Below, one piece after another: positions 7,115 through 15,335 of a DNA stretch of 64,000 nt. A program made the translations under genes and the position numbers. Positions within the stretch are counted from its first letter, which is position 1. Every line of letters starts with the position of its first letter. A model generated the notes under the pieces. That model did not search any database, had not been told where the DNA came from, and was given only the letters and a program-made list of their open reading frames with translations. This DNA comes from Pseudomonadota bacterium (lineage in GTDB: Bacteria > Desulfobacterota > Desulfovibrionia > Desulfovibrionales > Desulfomicrobiaceae): positions 1 through 64,000 of the forward strand of contig JAEWKZ010000093.1 of assembly GCA_023393525.1 (NCBI GenBank), in the 5' to 3' direction.

Positions 7115-7596
7115 GATTTCCTCCATTGACGCACAAAGAGCGCGAAATCGACGAGCATGGCCAACGTGCCCACGGCGAAGCAGGCGCAGAGCGCATACAG
7201 GAGCAGGTATTCGGGCAGGCCCAGATTCATGGAGACTTCGCCTGAAAGATGCTTGTCCCGCGCATAGGCGCCCATCATGAACGTGACCACGGCAAAAAAG
7301 AGAATGGACAGAATCTCGCGCAGCAGCTTGAGCCGACGCCGCACCGTGGTCGACATGAGCTGCACGAAGACCTCCACCCCGATGTGCGAGCGATGGGAAT
7401 GGGCATACGGCAAGGACAGCCCCAGGGCCAGAACGGCCAGAAAGGTGACGACCTCCTCGGAGCCGAAAATGGGGCTGCGATTGAGCCGGCCGGTAATGTC
7501 GGCCACGGTCAGAAACGCCATGCCCAAAAGGCACAGGCATCCGCCGATGCGCATCACGCTTCCGATGCGGGCCATAATCTTTTCAACGATCTCCAC
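7111..7596 (-). CDS. dctQ: TRAP transporter small permease DctQ
   Basis: Small membrane subunit (161 residues) with four predicted hydrophobic segments, typical of DctQ. The GTG at 7596 is chosen because GGGAGAG lies six bases upstream. A longer frame to 7668 would run through the intercistronic hairpin at 7621-7656 and has no ribosome site. Hallmarks are SEEVVTFLAVLALGLSLPYA and the SHIGVEVF stretch. The stop overlaps the dctM start. Confidence 0.88.
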   Translation of the reverse strand: MEIVEKIMARIGSVMRIGGCLCLLGMAFLTVADITGRLNRSPIFGSEEVVTFLAVLALGLSLPYAHSHRSHIGVEVFVQLMSTTVRRRLKLLREILSILFFAVVTFMMGAYARDKHLSGEVSMNLGLPEYLLLYALCACFAVGTLAMLVDFALFVRQWRKS

Positions 7597-7620
7597 GAAC
7601 ACTCTCCCGTTCTTGCATGA

Positions 7621-7656
7621 CGCAGGGGCAGGAGCCTTGCGGCTCGTGCCCCTGCG
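7621..7656 (-). promoter_or_regulatory. strong hairpin between dctP and dctQ
   Basis: CGCAGGGGCA-GAGCC pairs with GGCTC-TGCCCCTGCG around TTGC, a 15-bp stem with one mismatch. It lies between the dctP stop and the dctQ ribosome site and lacks a T tract. Such hairpins can protect the upstream message or cause partial termination, giving more binding protein than permease. That role is inferred. Confidence 0.65.
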
Positions 7657-7675
7657 ATTATCGGACAAAACCAGA

Positions 7676-8680
7676 TTATTTCAAATTGGCGCGCATGAAT
7701 TCAAGCACGGCCTTGCCGTCCGCACCGACCTTGGAGCATTCGGCCTCGTACTCGCCGAAGATGGGTTCCATGGCCTTGGTCCAGCGCTCGGCCTCGGCCG
7801 GGTCCAGGGTGACCACGGCGTTGCCCTGCTGGGCCAGGAAAAATTCCAAACCTTCCGTGTCGCTGTCATCCCAGGCCTGCCCGTGCTTGGGCGTCCATTC
7901 ACGGCTGACCTCGGTCATGGCCTGCTGCACTTCCGGGGAGAGGGACGCCCAGACATCCTTGTTGATGACCACGAAAAAGGTGGTCGTGTAGGCCACGGCG
8001 GTGGTGTCCGTCAAATAGTCGACGACTTCGCCCATTTTCCAACCCTTGTTGGTTTCAACGGGATAGATTCCACCGTTGACCACGCCCTTCTGGATGGACT
8101 GGTAGGAGTCGGGCATGGACATGGCCACCGGATTGCCGCCCAGGGCGGTGATGACGCTGGCGCTGTTGCCGGTGGCGCGGATCTTCATACCCTTGAGCTC
8201 TTCCATGGAGGTGACGGGCTTGCCGGCGGTGTGCAGCTTGCCTGGGCCGTGGGCGTGAAAATACAGGACATGCACGTCGTCGAATTCCTTGGGCTTGAAC
8301 TGCTCGTACACGGCGTTGGCCAGGGCCGTGGCCTGCACGCCACTGGTGTAGCCCATGGGCAGATCGACTCCGGACAGGACCGGGAAGCGCCCCTTGGTGT
8401 AGCCGAGGGCCGAGAGACCGATGTCGGAGATGCGCTGCACCACGCCGTCGTAGCAGTCCTTGGGCTTGGTCAGGGTACCGGCCGGGTAGTAGTCGATGAC
8501 CACCTGACCGCCACTGCGCTTCTCGACCTCGCGGCACCACTCTTCGGCCAGGATCGACTGGACGTGGGTCGGGGGGAAGAAATTGCTGTAGGACAGCTTG
8601 ACCGGCCCGGCGGCCATGGCCGGAGCCGAAAGTCCCAGAACGATGAAAGCCAGGGTCGCGACCCGTAAGAACAGCCTCAT
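7676..8680 (-). CDS. dctP: TRAP transporter substrate-binding protein DctP
   Basis: Periplasmic binding protein (334 residues) that captures the substrate and hands it to DctQM. A signal peptide of about 23 residues ends APAMA. The mature chain shows DctP features such as KLSYSNFFPPTHVQS, the KIRATGNSASVITALGGNPV region (the Arg normally holds the substrate carboxylate) and GVVNGGIYPVE. A good ribosome site (CGGAGG) precedes the ATG at 8680. It lies 53 bases after the TetR gene and before the hairpin at 7621. The DSYQSIQKGVVNGG variant of the pocket places it in a DctP branch different from the second TRAP system at 25.4 kb. Confidence 0.93.
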   Translation of the reverse strand: MRLFLRVATLAFIVLGLSAPAMAAGPVKLSYSNFFPPTHVQSILAEEWCREVEKRSGGQVVIDYYPAGTLTKPKDCYDGVVQRISDIGLSALGYTKGRFPVLSGVDLPMGYTSGVQATALANAVYEQFKPKEFDDVHVLYFHAHGPGKLHTAGKPVTSMEELKGMKIRATGNSASVITALGGNPVAMSMPDSYQSIQKGVVNGGIYPVETNKGWKMGEVVDYLTDTTAVAYTTTFFVVINKDVWASLSPEVQQAMTEVSREWTPKHGQAWDDSDTEGLEFFLAQQGNAVVTLDPAEAERWTKAMEPIFGEYEAECSKVGADGKAVLEFMRANLK

Positions 8681-8733
8681 GACAACAATCCTCCGTGTGA
8701 AAAAGTGGGGCCGCGCACCATGCGCGAACCCGG

Positions 8734-9330
8734 TTATTCCTGGTCGTCCAGGGCGTTGGCCAGGGCCAGCTTCATGGCTGCCCGGCGAAAATCCGTGCGG
8801 TCGATGGTTCCCGTCCCGAGCAGGGAGTGGATCAGAAAACCCTCGAACAGGGCCGTGTTCAGCGCTCCGATCTTGGGAGCCGGATAGCCGCTTTTGACGT
8901 AGGGCGCGACGATGTCGTCAAAAATCTCGTCGGAAAGACGATACAGGGACTGATTGAGCTGGGCTCGCAAATCCTCGTTGCGGGAGGCGTGGATGGTGAA
9001 TTCAAGAAAGACCGAACTCCAGTTGCGGTCGTCGATCATGGTCTCCAGAAAATCGAGAATGCGGTCCATGACCTCTTCCAGACTGCGGGCATCCCGCAGA
9101 GCCGCATCGCGCATGGCGCGGTAGGACTGCATCTTGTCCGCGATGATGGCCAGCATGATCTCGTCCTTGCTCTGCCAGTGCCGGTAGAAATTGCCCTTGG
9201 CATAGCCCGCGTCGGAGGTGATCTCGGCCACGGTGGTGGCCACGAAGCCCTTGGCCGCGAACAGTTTTTCCGCCGATTCCAGCAGTTCGCGCTGCGTCTG
9301 GAGTGATTTTTCCTGCTGTTTTCTGGCCAC
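8734..9330 (-). CDS. TetR-family transcriptional regulator
   Basis: A 198-residue regulator. The GTG at 9330 is chosen because AAGGAG lies seven bases upstream. Upstream frame residues run across the operator boxes and are not used. The N-terminal helix-turn-helix (about residues 18-62) includes AAKGFVATTVAEI, then GYAKGNFYRHWQSKDEIML. The rest is the helical ligand-binding and dimer domain, with many acidic and aromatic residues. It is the first gene of the TRAP operon and probably represses itself and the transporter, releasing on binding the substrate or a derivative. Twin palindromic boxes lie just upstream. Confidence 0.9.
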   Translation of the reverse strand: MARKQQEKSLQTQRELLESAEKLFAAKGFVATTVAEITSDAGYAKGNFYRHWQSKDEIMLAIIADKMQSYRAMRDAALRDARSLEEVMDRILDFLETMIDDRNWSSVFLEFTIHASRNEDLRAQLNQSLYRLSDEIFDDIVAPYVKSGYPAPKIGALNTALFEGFLIHSLLGTGTIDRTDFRRAAMKLALANALDDQE

Positions 9331-9350
9331 GGGGCTCCTTATTGGATCAT

Positions 9351-9383
9351 GGTCATAAAGTGACCGGAAGTCATTTTGTGACC
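9351..9383. promoter_or_regulatory. two operator-like boxes, GGTCA-N5-TGACC, 18 bp apart
   Basis: GGTCATAAAGTGACC (9351-9365) is a perfect five-base inverted repeat with a five-base centre. AGTCATTTTGTGACC (9369-9383) is a second copy with one half-site mismatch. They start 21 bases upstream of the TetR start codon. Their centres are 18 bp apart, close to two helical turns, so two dimers could bind on nearly the same face. Probable operator of the adjacent TetR protein. Confidence 0.7.
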
Positions 9384-9471
9384 AAGTATTCTCATGCCGC
9401 CGATCTGTCAAGCATCGGCTGCTTTCAGGATTTCTTGACACCCCTCAAGGCCGCGACTAGCGTCTTCTCCA

Positions 9472-9625
9472 CTTCGGATACCTTAGGGTGTAAAAGGGAA
9501 TCCCGTGCGAATCGGGAGCGGACCCGCCGCCGTAAGTTTCAACAAAGCCATGCTCCACGCTGTCCACTGGAATCGGTTCCGGGAAGGACGAGAATGGTGA
9601 AACGAGCCGGAAGACCTGTCCGAGG
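9472..9625 (+). ncRNA. cobalamin (B12) riboswitch
   Basis: CTTCGGA (9472-9478) can pair with TCCGAGG (9619-9625) as the closing P1 helix. Inside are the conserved core GTGCGAATCGGGAGCGGACC, the GCCGCCGTAAG stretch and the 3' box GCCGGAAGACCTG, all typical of AdoCbl aptamers. It lies in the leader of the cobalamin operon starting at 9729. No classic terminator is clear before the start codon. A possible 8-bp hairpin (GCCTGCAA with TTGCGGGC) lies downstream, so whether control is at transcription or translation is open. Confidence 0.93.
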
Positions 9626-9728
9626 TACAGTCACAAGTCTGTGCTGCCTGCAACGGGGGTTTTGCGGGCCGCGCCATTGGACAGTCGTCCTCTTTTCACT
9701 CACCGCCCCCGCCAAACCTGGAGGTCTC

Positions 9729-10610
9729 ATGTTCAAAGCCTCGCATGTTTGCGGACTCATTCTTTTCCTTTTTCTGCTGGCCCTGTGCGGCCCGGCCCTG
9801 GCCGGACACAGGGAGCGGCCCCCGAAAAAAGGCATTCTGCTGGTGGCCTTCGGCACCACCGTGCCCGAAGCCCGCACCGCCCTGGTCCATATCGGTGAAA
9901 AGGCGGCGCAGCGCTTTTCCGGCCTTGAGATTCGCTGGGCCTATTCCTCGCGCATGGTGCGCGAAAAGCTCGCCGCCCAGGGTCAGCACTTCGACTCCCC
10001 GGCCATGGCCCTGGCGCGGATGATGGACGACGGCTTCACGCATGTGGCCGTGCAGTCGCTGCACACCATCCCCGGCGAGGAATTCCACGCCTTGAAGCAA
10101 ACGGTCGACGCCTTCTCCGGCCTGCCCAAGGGCATGGACAGCGTGGAGCTGGGCCTGCCGCTGCTGGCCGAACCGGATGACGTGGAGCGGTGCGCCAAGG
10201 CCATCATGGCCAGCCTGCCGCCCGGACGCAAAAAAGGCGAGGCCGTCATCCTCATGGGGCACGGCACCCATCATCCCGCCAACATCTATTATCCCGGCCT
10301 GCAATATTCCCTGAACAGGCTCGATCCGCTGGTGCTGATCGGCACCGTCGAGGGCGCGCCCTCGCTGGACGACGTGCGGCAAACGCTCAAAAACAGCGCG
10401 GTATCCAAAGTCTATCTCGTGCCCTTCATGGCCGTGGCCGGGGATCATGCGGTCAACGACATGGCCGGCGACGAGGAGGATTCCTGGAAGTCCGTGCTCA
10501 GGGCCGACGGCCTGACCTGCGTTCCCGTCCTGCGCGGAACCGCGCAGATCCCCGCTTTCGTCGAGCTCTGGCTGGATCATCTGCAGGCGGTCCTGGAGCG
10601 TCTGCCCTAG
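9729..10610 (+). CDS. cbiK: exported sirohydrochlorin cobaltochelatase CbiK
   Basis: A 293-residue class II chelatase that inserts cobalt into sirohydrochlorin at the start of the anaerobic B12 pathway. The start at 9729 has GGAGG five bases upstream. A signal peptide (SHVCGLILFLFLLALCGPALA) precedes the mature domain, as in the periplasmic CbiK form known from Desulfovibrio. Family features are GILLVAFGTTVPEARTAL, QSLHTIPGEEFHAL and MGHGTHHPANIYY, with conserved metal-site histidines. It is the first gene after the riboswitch and the ABC importer follows directly. A periplasmic location is puzzling for cytoplasmic B12 synthesis; a role in metal or tetrapyrrole handling together with the importer has been considered for the Desulfovibrio protein. 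Confidence 0.93.
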   Translation: MFKASHVCGLILFLFLLALCGPALAGHRERPPKKGILLVAFGTTVPEARTALVHIGEKAAQRFSGLEIRWAYSSRMVREKLAAQGQHFDSPAMALARMMDDGFTHVAVQSLHTIPGEEFHALKQTVDAFSGLPKGMDSVELGLPLLAEPDDVERCAKAIMASLPPGRKKGEAVILMGHGTHHPANIYYPGLQYSLNRLDPLVLIGTVEGAPSLDDVRQTLKNSAVSKVYLVPFMAVAGDHAVNDMAGDEEDSWKSVLRADGLTCVPVLRGTAQIPAFVELWLDHLQAVLERLP

Positions 10611-10614
10611 CCCC

Positions 10615-11622
10615 ATGAACGACACGCGACACATTCGGGCATGGCTGGCCATGGCGGCCGCCGTGCCCCTTTCCATCTACGCGGCCCTGTTTTTCGGGTC
10701 CTACCCCTTGTCCGCCGATGCCATCCACCAGGCCATCGGCGCCATGCTCCATGGCCAGGCCGAGACCCAGGCCCTGGTCATCGTGCGCGACATACGCCTC
10801 GGCCGCATCCTGCTCTCCTTTCTGACCGGAGCGGCCCTGGCCGTGTCCGGCGGCGTTTTCCAGGGCCTCTTGCGCAACCCCCTGGCCGACCCGTTCACCT
10901 TGGGCATATCCAGCGGCGCGGCCTGCGGGGCGGCCCTGGCCCTTGGCCTGGGCTGGACAATGGCCGGGCTTTCGACCCTTCCCCTGGCCGCCCTGGGCGG
11001 AGCCTTCGCCGCCATGATCCTGGTGCTGGCCATGAGCAGGCTGGCCGGGGATTTCTCCCGCGAGAGCCTGGTCCTGGGCGGCATCGTCGTCTCCACCTTT
11101 CTCGGCGCCCTCATCGCCCTCATCAAAGCGCTGAACGAAGAGTCCGTGGCGGCCATCGTGTTCTGGATCATGGGCAGCTTCCAAGGCCGGGGATTCGAGC
11201 ACATCGAGCTCATGTTGCCCTACATGGCAGTCGGCTGCGCCCTGGTCCTTCTTCTGGCCCGCGAGCTCGACATCCTGGGGCTTGGGTCCGAACAGGCGGC
11301 CCAGGTCGGCGTGTCCGTGGGCCGGGCGCGCATCGGCCTGCTGGTCGGAGCCGGAGTGCTGACCGCCGCGGCAGTCAGCGTGTCCGGGATCATCGGCTTC
11401 GTCGGCCTGGTGGTGCCCCATCTGGTGCGCATGCTCATCGGGCCGGACTCCAGGCCCCTGCTTCTTTTCTCGGCCCTGGGCGGCGGAATTTTACTGCTCT
11501 GGTCCGACGTCCTGGCCCGCACCATTCTTTCGTACGGAGCGGAACTGCCCGTGGGCGTGGTCACGGCTCTGTTCGGCGGCCCCTTTTTCTGCCTGATCCT
11601 GGCCAGGGGGCGCAGACCATGA
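10615..11622 (+). CDS. FecCD/BtuC-family ABC importer permease
   Basis: A 335-residue membrane permease with about nine to ten hydrophobic helices. It shows the family stretches RLGRILLSFLTGAALAVSGG, QGLLRNPLADPFTLGISSGA and GFVGLVVPHLVRMLIG. It moves a chelate (cobalamin, cobinamide, haem or siderophore class) across the inner membrane with the ATPase and binding protein encoded next. It starts four bases after cbiK, has no strong ribosome site of its own and overlaps the ATPase gene in ATGA. Placement in a riboswitch-controlled cobalamin operon favours a corrinoid or cobalt-related substrate. Confidence 0.92.
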   Translation: MNDTRHIRAWLAMAAAVPLSIYAALFFGSYPLSADAIHQAIGAMLHGQAETQALVIVRDIRLGRILLSFLTGAALAVSGGVFQGLLRNPLADPFTLGISSGAACGAALALGLGWTMAGLSTLPLAALGGAFAAMILVLAMSRLAGDFSRESLVLGGIVVSTFLGALIALIKALNEESVAAIVFWIMGSFQGRGFEHIELMLPYMAVGCALVLLLARELDILGLGSEQAAQVGVSVGRARIGLLVGAGVLTAAAVSVSGIIGFVGLVVPHLVRMLIGPDSRPLLLFSALGGGILLLWSDVLARTILSYGAELPVGVVTALFGGPFFCLILARGRRP

Positions 11623-12404
11623 CCGCGCCGATGATCGATATCACAGACCTGAACACTGGCTACAAAGGGCTGCCGGTGCTTCGCGGCATCTCGCTCACTG
11701 TCCGCGAGGGCGAATTCACGGGCATCCTCGGCCCCAACGGCAGCGGCAAGACGACCCTCATCCGCGCTCTGTCCGGAGTCCTGCCGTGCGTCTCGGGCAG
11801 CATCCGCATCGCGGGCCAGGACATCAAGACCCTGCCGGCCAAGGCCCGGGCCCGGCAGTGCGCCACCGTGGCCCAGAAAAACCCCGGCCTGTCCGCAGTG
11901 CGCACCCGGTCGCTGGTGCTCATGGGCCGCTACCCGTATGTCTCCTTTCTGGGCGGCTATTCCCGGCATGACCATCTGCGCGCGCGGGAAGCCATGCAGG
12001 AGACGAGCTGCCTGCACCTGGGGCAGCGCAGCACCGAGGCCCTGTCCGGCGGCGAATTGCAACGGGTCATCACCGCCAAGGCCCTGGCCCAGGACACCAG
12101 GCTGCTGCTGCTGGACGAGGCCGCGTCCAACCTTGACGTGGCCCGGACCATGGATCTCTACGAGCTGCTCAAGGTCAAAAACGCCGCCGGCCTGACCATC
12201 CTGACCGTGGCCCACGACCTGAACCTGGCCGCCCTCTATTGCCAGCGCCTTGTCTTTCTGAAAAACGGTTGCGTCGCGGCCGACGGCCCGACCCGCGAAA
12301 TTTTTACGGCCCAAACCTTGAGTGAGATTTATGAAACACCCCTTGCCGTGGCTGCGCATCCCCTCACCGGGGCTCCCCAGGCTTATCTGGTGCCTCGTGC
12401 TTAA
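11619..12404 (+). CDS. ABC importer ATPase (BtuD/FecE type)
   Basis: A 261-residue ATPase powering the adjacent permease. Walker A is GPNGSGKTT, the signature is LSGGELQRV, Walker B is LLLLDEAASNLD and the switch histidine is in VAHDLN. The start at 11619 overlaps the permease stop. A much longer reading upstream covers the permease in another frame and is rejected. Its 3' end overlaps the next gene by about 74 bases, which is unusually long for this operon. Confidence 0.93.
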   Translation: MTAPMIDITDLNTGYKGLPVLRGISLTVREGEFTGILGPNGSGKTTLIRALSGVLPCVSGSIRIAGQDIKTLPAKARARQCATVAQKNPGLSAVRTRSLVLMGRYPYVSFLGGYSRHDHLRAREAMQETSCLHLGQRSTEALSGGELQRVITAKALAQDTRLLLLDEAASNLDVARTMDLYELLKVKNAAGLTILTVAHDLNLAALYCQRLVFLKNGCVAADGPTREIFTAQTLSEIYETPLAVAAHPLTGAPQAYLVPRA

Positions 12405-13260
12405 CCTTTTCCTGTTCCAGCTCCCTGCAAGCGCCCTGGCGGCAATCTCCGTCACCGACGATCAGGGGCGTCAGATCAGTCTGGATGCGCCCGCGAGCCG
12501 GATCATCGCCCTTTACGGCGCTTTCAACGAGATCCTGGCCGACCTTGGGCGCGAAGACCTGCTCATCGCCCGCACGGCCGCCGATGACCTGCCTGCGTCC
12601 ATCCAGGCCAAACCGTCCATCGGCACCCACCTGCGCCCCAATGCGGAACTGATCCTGGGTCTTGCGCCCGATCTGGTCATCCAGCTCGGCGGACGGGGCG
12701 AGGCCATGGAGCCGGTGCGCTTTCTGGAAAAACGGGGCCTGAACGTCGCGGTCTTTGATCTTGAAAATTTCGAGCAGCTTTTTTCAGTCATGGAACGTCT
12801 GGGCACGCTGACCGCAAGCTCGGACCAGGCCGCCAAGCGCATCGCCTTCATGCGCTCGGAACTTGCGCGCATCGAAGCCGCCGCCCCGCGCCCACGAATC
12901 TTCTTCGAGGCGCGCTACCCCACGCTTCTGGCGGCCGGACAGGGTTCCATGGCTTCGGAAATAATAGCCAAGGCCGGCGGGGAAAACTGCGTCGCCGCTC
13001 CGGACAAGCTTGTGCGCCTGGGCGAAGAGGAGCTTTTGCGCCTTGATCCCGACATCTACCTTGTCCAGGAGGGGCCCATGAACCCCCGCCCCGTGCCCAT
13101 GGCCGAGCGCCATCTCTTTCGCACCCTCGCCTGCGTGAAATCCGGCCAGGTCCATGTCGTGGACCAGAAGGTCTTTTCACGGCCCGGTCCGCGCAGCCTG
13201 GAGGCCGTGCGCCAACTCGCAACCATCATATCAAACTGGAAAAAGGAGGTCCGACCATGA
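12331..13260 (+). CDS. ABC importer periplasmic binding protein (BtuF type)
   Basis: A 309-residue substrate-binding protein of the BtuF/FepB fold. The N-terminus (about 37 residues) is a long signal peptide with a hydrophobic core LVLNLFLFQLPASALA. The mature part starts ISVTDDQGRQISLDAPASRI, typical of this class. ATG 12331 is chosen (GAGTGAG just upstream); GTG 12322 is in frame and possible. Both starts lie inside the ATPase gene. A later GTG at 12397 would leave too short a signal peptide. The stop overlaps cbiL in ATGA. The ligand is probably a corrinoid or related tetrapyrrole, inferred from context. Confidence 0.88.
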   Translation: MKHPLPWLRIPSPGLPRLIWCLVLNLFLFQLPASALAAISVTDDQGRQISLDAPASRIIALYGAFNEILADLGREDLLIARTAADDLPASIQAKPSIGTHLRPNAELILGLAPDLVIQLGGRGEAMEPVRFLEKRGLNVAVFDLENFEQLFSVMERLGTLTASSDQAAKRIAFMRSELARIEAAAPRPRIFFEARYPTLLAAGQGSMASEIIAKAGGENCVAAPDKLVRLGEEELLRLDPDIYLVQEGPMNPRPVPMAERHLFRTLACVKSGQVHVVDQKVFSRPGPRSLEAVRQLATIISNWKKEVRP

Positions 13261-13967
13261 GCGGCCATCTCTACGGCATCGGCGTCGGCCCCGGAGACCC
13301 TGAACTCCTGACCATCAAGGCGGCCAAAGTGCTTGGCCGGGTGGACCTCATCCTGGCGGCGTCCTCGACCAGGAACGACGACTCCCTGGCCCTCGACATC
13401 GCGCGCCCCCATGTGAAGCCGGACGCGCGCGTCATCCGCCTGGGCTTTCCCATGAGCCGCGACGAGGGCACCCTGCAGACGGCCTGGGTGGACAACGCCC
13501 GCCTGGTCCTCAAAGAGCTTGAAGCGGGGCACGATGCGGCCTTCATAACCCTGGGCGACCCCCTACTCTATTCGACCTTCGCCTACCTGCTGCGCACCCT
13601 GCGCGGCCTGGCCCCGGAGCAGGCGGTGACGGTCATCCCCGGCATCACCTCTTTCCAGGCCGTGGCCGCGGCCACGCAGACCGTGCTGGCCGAGAGCGCC
13701 CAGAACCTGCTCATCCTGCCCGGCATCCGCGAGGCCGGGGAGCTGCGCAAGAGCCTGGAGGGCGCGGACAACGCCGTCATCCTCAAGGCCTACACCAATT
13801 TTTCCGCCATTCGCGAGCAGCTGCGCACTTTTCCGACCCCGACCCATTGCGTTTTCGCGTCAAGAATGGGCATGAAGGAACAGTTCATCACGCGCAGCCT
13901 GGACGAGGCCCCGGACAACCCGACCTACCTCTCGCTCATGCTGCTGACCAAAAACGAATCACTTTGA
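13257..13967 (+). CDS. cbiL: cobalt-precorrin-2 C20-methyltransferase
   Basis: A 236-residue SAM-dependent tetrapyrrole methylase that adds the C20 methyl to cobalt-precorrin-2. Family motifs are YGIGVGPGDPELLTIKAAKV near the start, FITLGDPLLYSTFAYLL and VIPGITSFQAVAA. A GGAGG ribosome site lies within the end of the binding-protein gene and the start overlaps its stop. It acts right after cobalt insertion by CbiK. Confidence 0.94.
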   Translation: MSGHLYGIGVGPGDPELLTIKAAKVLGRVDLILAASSTRNDDSLALDIARPHVKPDARVIRLGFPMSRDEGTLQTAWVDNARLVLKELEAGHDAAFITLGDPLLYSTFAYLLRTLRGLAPEQAVTVIPGITSFQAVAAATQTVLAESAQNLLILPGIREAGELRKSLEGADNAVILKAYTNFSAIREQLRTFPTPTHCVFASRMGMKEQFITRSLDEAPDNPTYLSLMLLTKNESL

Positions 13968-13982
13968 ACCAAGGATACGCAT

Positions 13983-15335
13983 ATGCCCAAAGCCATCGTC
14001 ATTGCCGGCACCTCCAGCGGGTGCGGAAAGACCTCCGTCACTCTGGGCCTGATGAAAGCCTTCGCCCGCAAGGGCATGGTGGTGCAGGGCTTCAAGTCCG
14101 GGCCTGATTTCATCGATCCCGGCCTGCACCGCATGGCCTCCGGCCTACCCAGCCACAACCTCGACGGCTGGATGCTTTCCGCCGACGAAATCCATCGCAT
14201 CTTCCGCCGCAACCACGAGGGCTGCGACATTTCCATCATCGAGGGGGCCATGGGTCTCTTCGACGGCATCGGGGCCGTGAGCGAAGAAGGCTCGGCCGCG
14301 CAACTGGCCAAAATTCTGGGCGTGCCCGTCATGCTGGTGGTCAACGCGCGCGGCATGGCCCGCTCGGCGGCGGCGCTGGTCAAAGGCTACGCCGAATTCG
14401 ACCCGGACCTGCGCCTGGACTCCGTGCTCTTCAACATGACCGGCAGCCCCACCCACGGACAGATCCTGGCCCAGGCCATGGAAGGCCGGGGCATAAAGGT
14501 TCTGGGCAGCCTGCCGCGCCAGGCCGACCTGCCCCTGCCGTCCCGGCACCTCGGGCTGGTCACCGCCGAAGATCTGGACCGCCGCGAGGAGCGTCTGAAC
14601 GTTCTGGCCGACTGGGTCGAGGCCTCCATCGACCTGGACGCCCTGCTGGAAGCCTTGCCCGAATACTCCCTGCCATCGCTCAGCGACGGCGGGGTCAAGA
14701 TGCCGGAAATCCGCATCGGCTACGCCCGCGACCGCGCCTTTTGCTTCTACTACGAGGAAAACCTGCGCATGCTGCGTCAGGCCGGAGCCGAACTGGTGCC
14801 CTTCTCCCCCTTGCACGACACAAACCTGCCCCCGGCCCTCAAAGGCCTCTATCTGGGCGGAGGCTACCCGGAACTGCACGCGGCTGAGCTGGCCGCCAAC
14901 ACGGTCATGCTCGGCAAGATCCGCGACTTCTGCCAAAGCGGCAAGCCGGTCTACGCCGAATGCGGCGGCTTCATGTACCTGATGCGCTCGCTGCGCACTC
15001 GAGCCGGGCAGGAGCACGCCATGGCCGGAGTGTTTGATTTCTCCTGCGCCATGGAAGGCCGCCATCAGGCCCTGGGATACCGCGAAGTGAAGCTCGTCGC
15101 CCCCTCCCCCCTGGGCGCTCCCGACGCGCAGGCCAGAGGGCACGAATTCCATTATTCGAAAATGACCGGCAACGACCCGGCCGCCGCCCAGGTCTACGAG
15201 GTCCATGACCGCTGCGGAAAAACGAATGCCGGAGGCGGCTACCTGAAGGGCAACTGCCTTGGATCGTACGTGCACCTGCATTTCGGCTCCAATCCGCACA
15301 TGGCCGCCCATTTCGCCGGAGCCTGCGGGGCATGA
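13983..15335 (+). CDS. cbiA: cobyrinate a,c-diamide synthase
   Basis: A 450-residue ATP- and glutamine-dependent amidase that converts cobyrinate to the a,c-diamide. The N-terminal domain has the P-loop AGTSSGCGKTSVTLGLMKAF and the EGAMGLFDG motif. The C-terminal domain is a class I glutamine amidotransferase with the nucleophile Cys near residue 327 in VYAECGGFMYLM and a late His in ASGLG-type context (GNCLGSYVHLHFG). It starts 15 bases after cbiL with an AAGGA site and overlaps cbiD in ATGA. Confidence 0.94.
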   Translation: MPKAIVIAGTSSGCGKTSVTLGLMKAFARKGMVVQGFKSGPDFIDPGLHRMASGLPSHNLDGWMLSADEIHRIFRRNHEGCDISIIEGAMGLFDGIGAVSEEGSAAQLAKILGVPVMLVVNARGMARSAAALVKGYAEFDPDLRLDSVLFNMTGSPTHGQILAQAMEGRGIKVLGSLPRQADLPLPSRHLGLVTAEDLDRREERLNVLADWVEASIDLDALLEALPEYSLPSLSDGGVKMPEIRIGYARDRAFCFYYEENLRMLRQAGAELVPFSPLHDTNLPPALKGLYLGGGYPELHAAELAANTVMLGKIRDFCQSGKPVYAECGGFMYLMRSLRTRAGQEHAMAGVFDFSCAMEGRHQALGYREVKLVAPSPLGAPDAQARGHEFHYSKMTGNDPAAAQVYEVHDRCGKTNAGGGYLKGNCLGSYVHLHFGSNPHMAAHFAGACGA

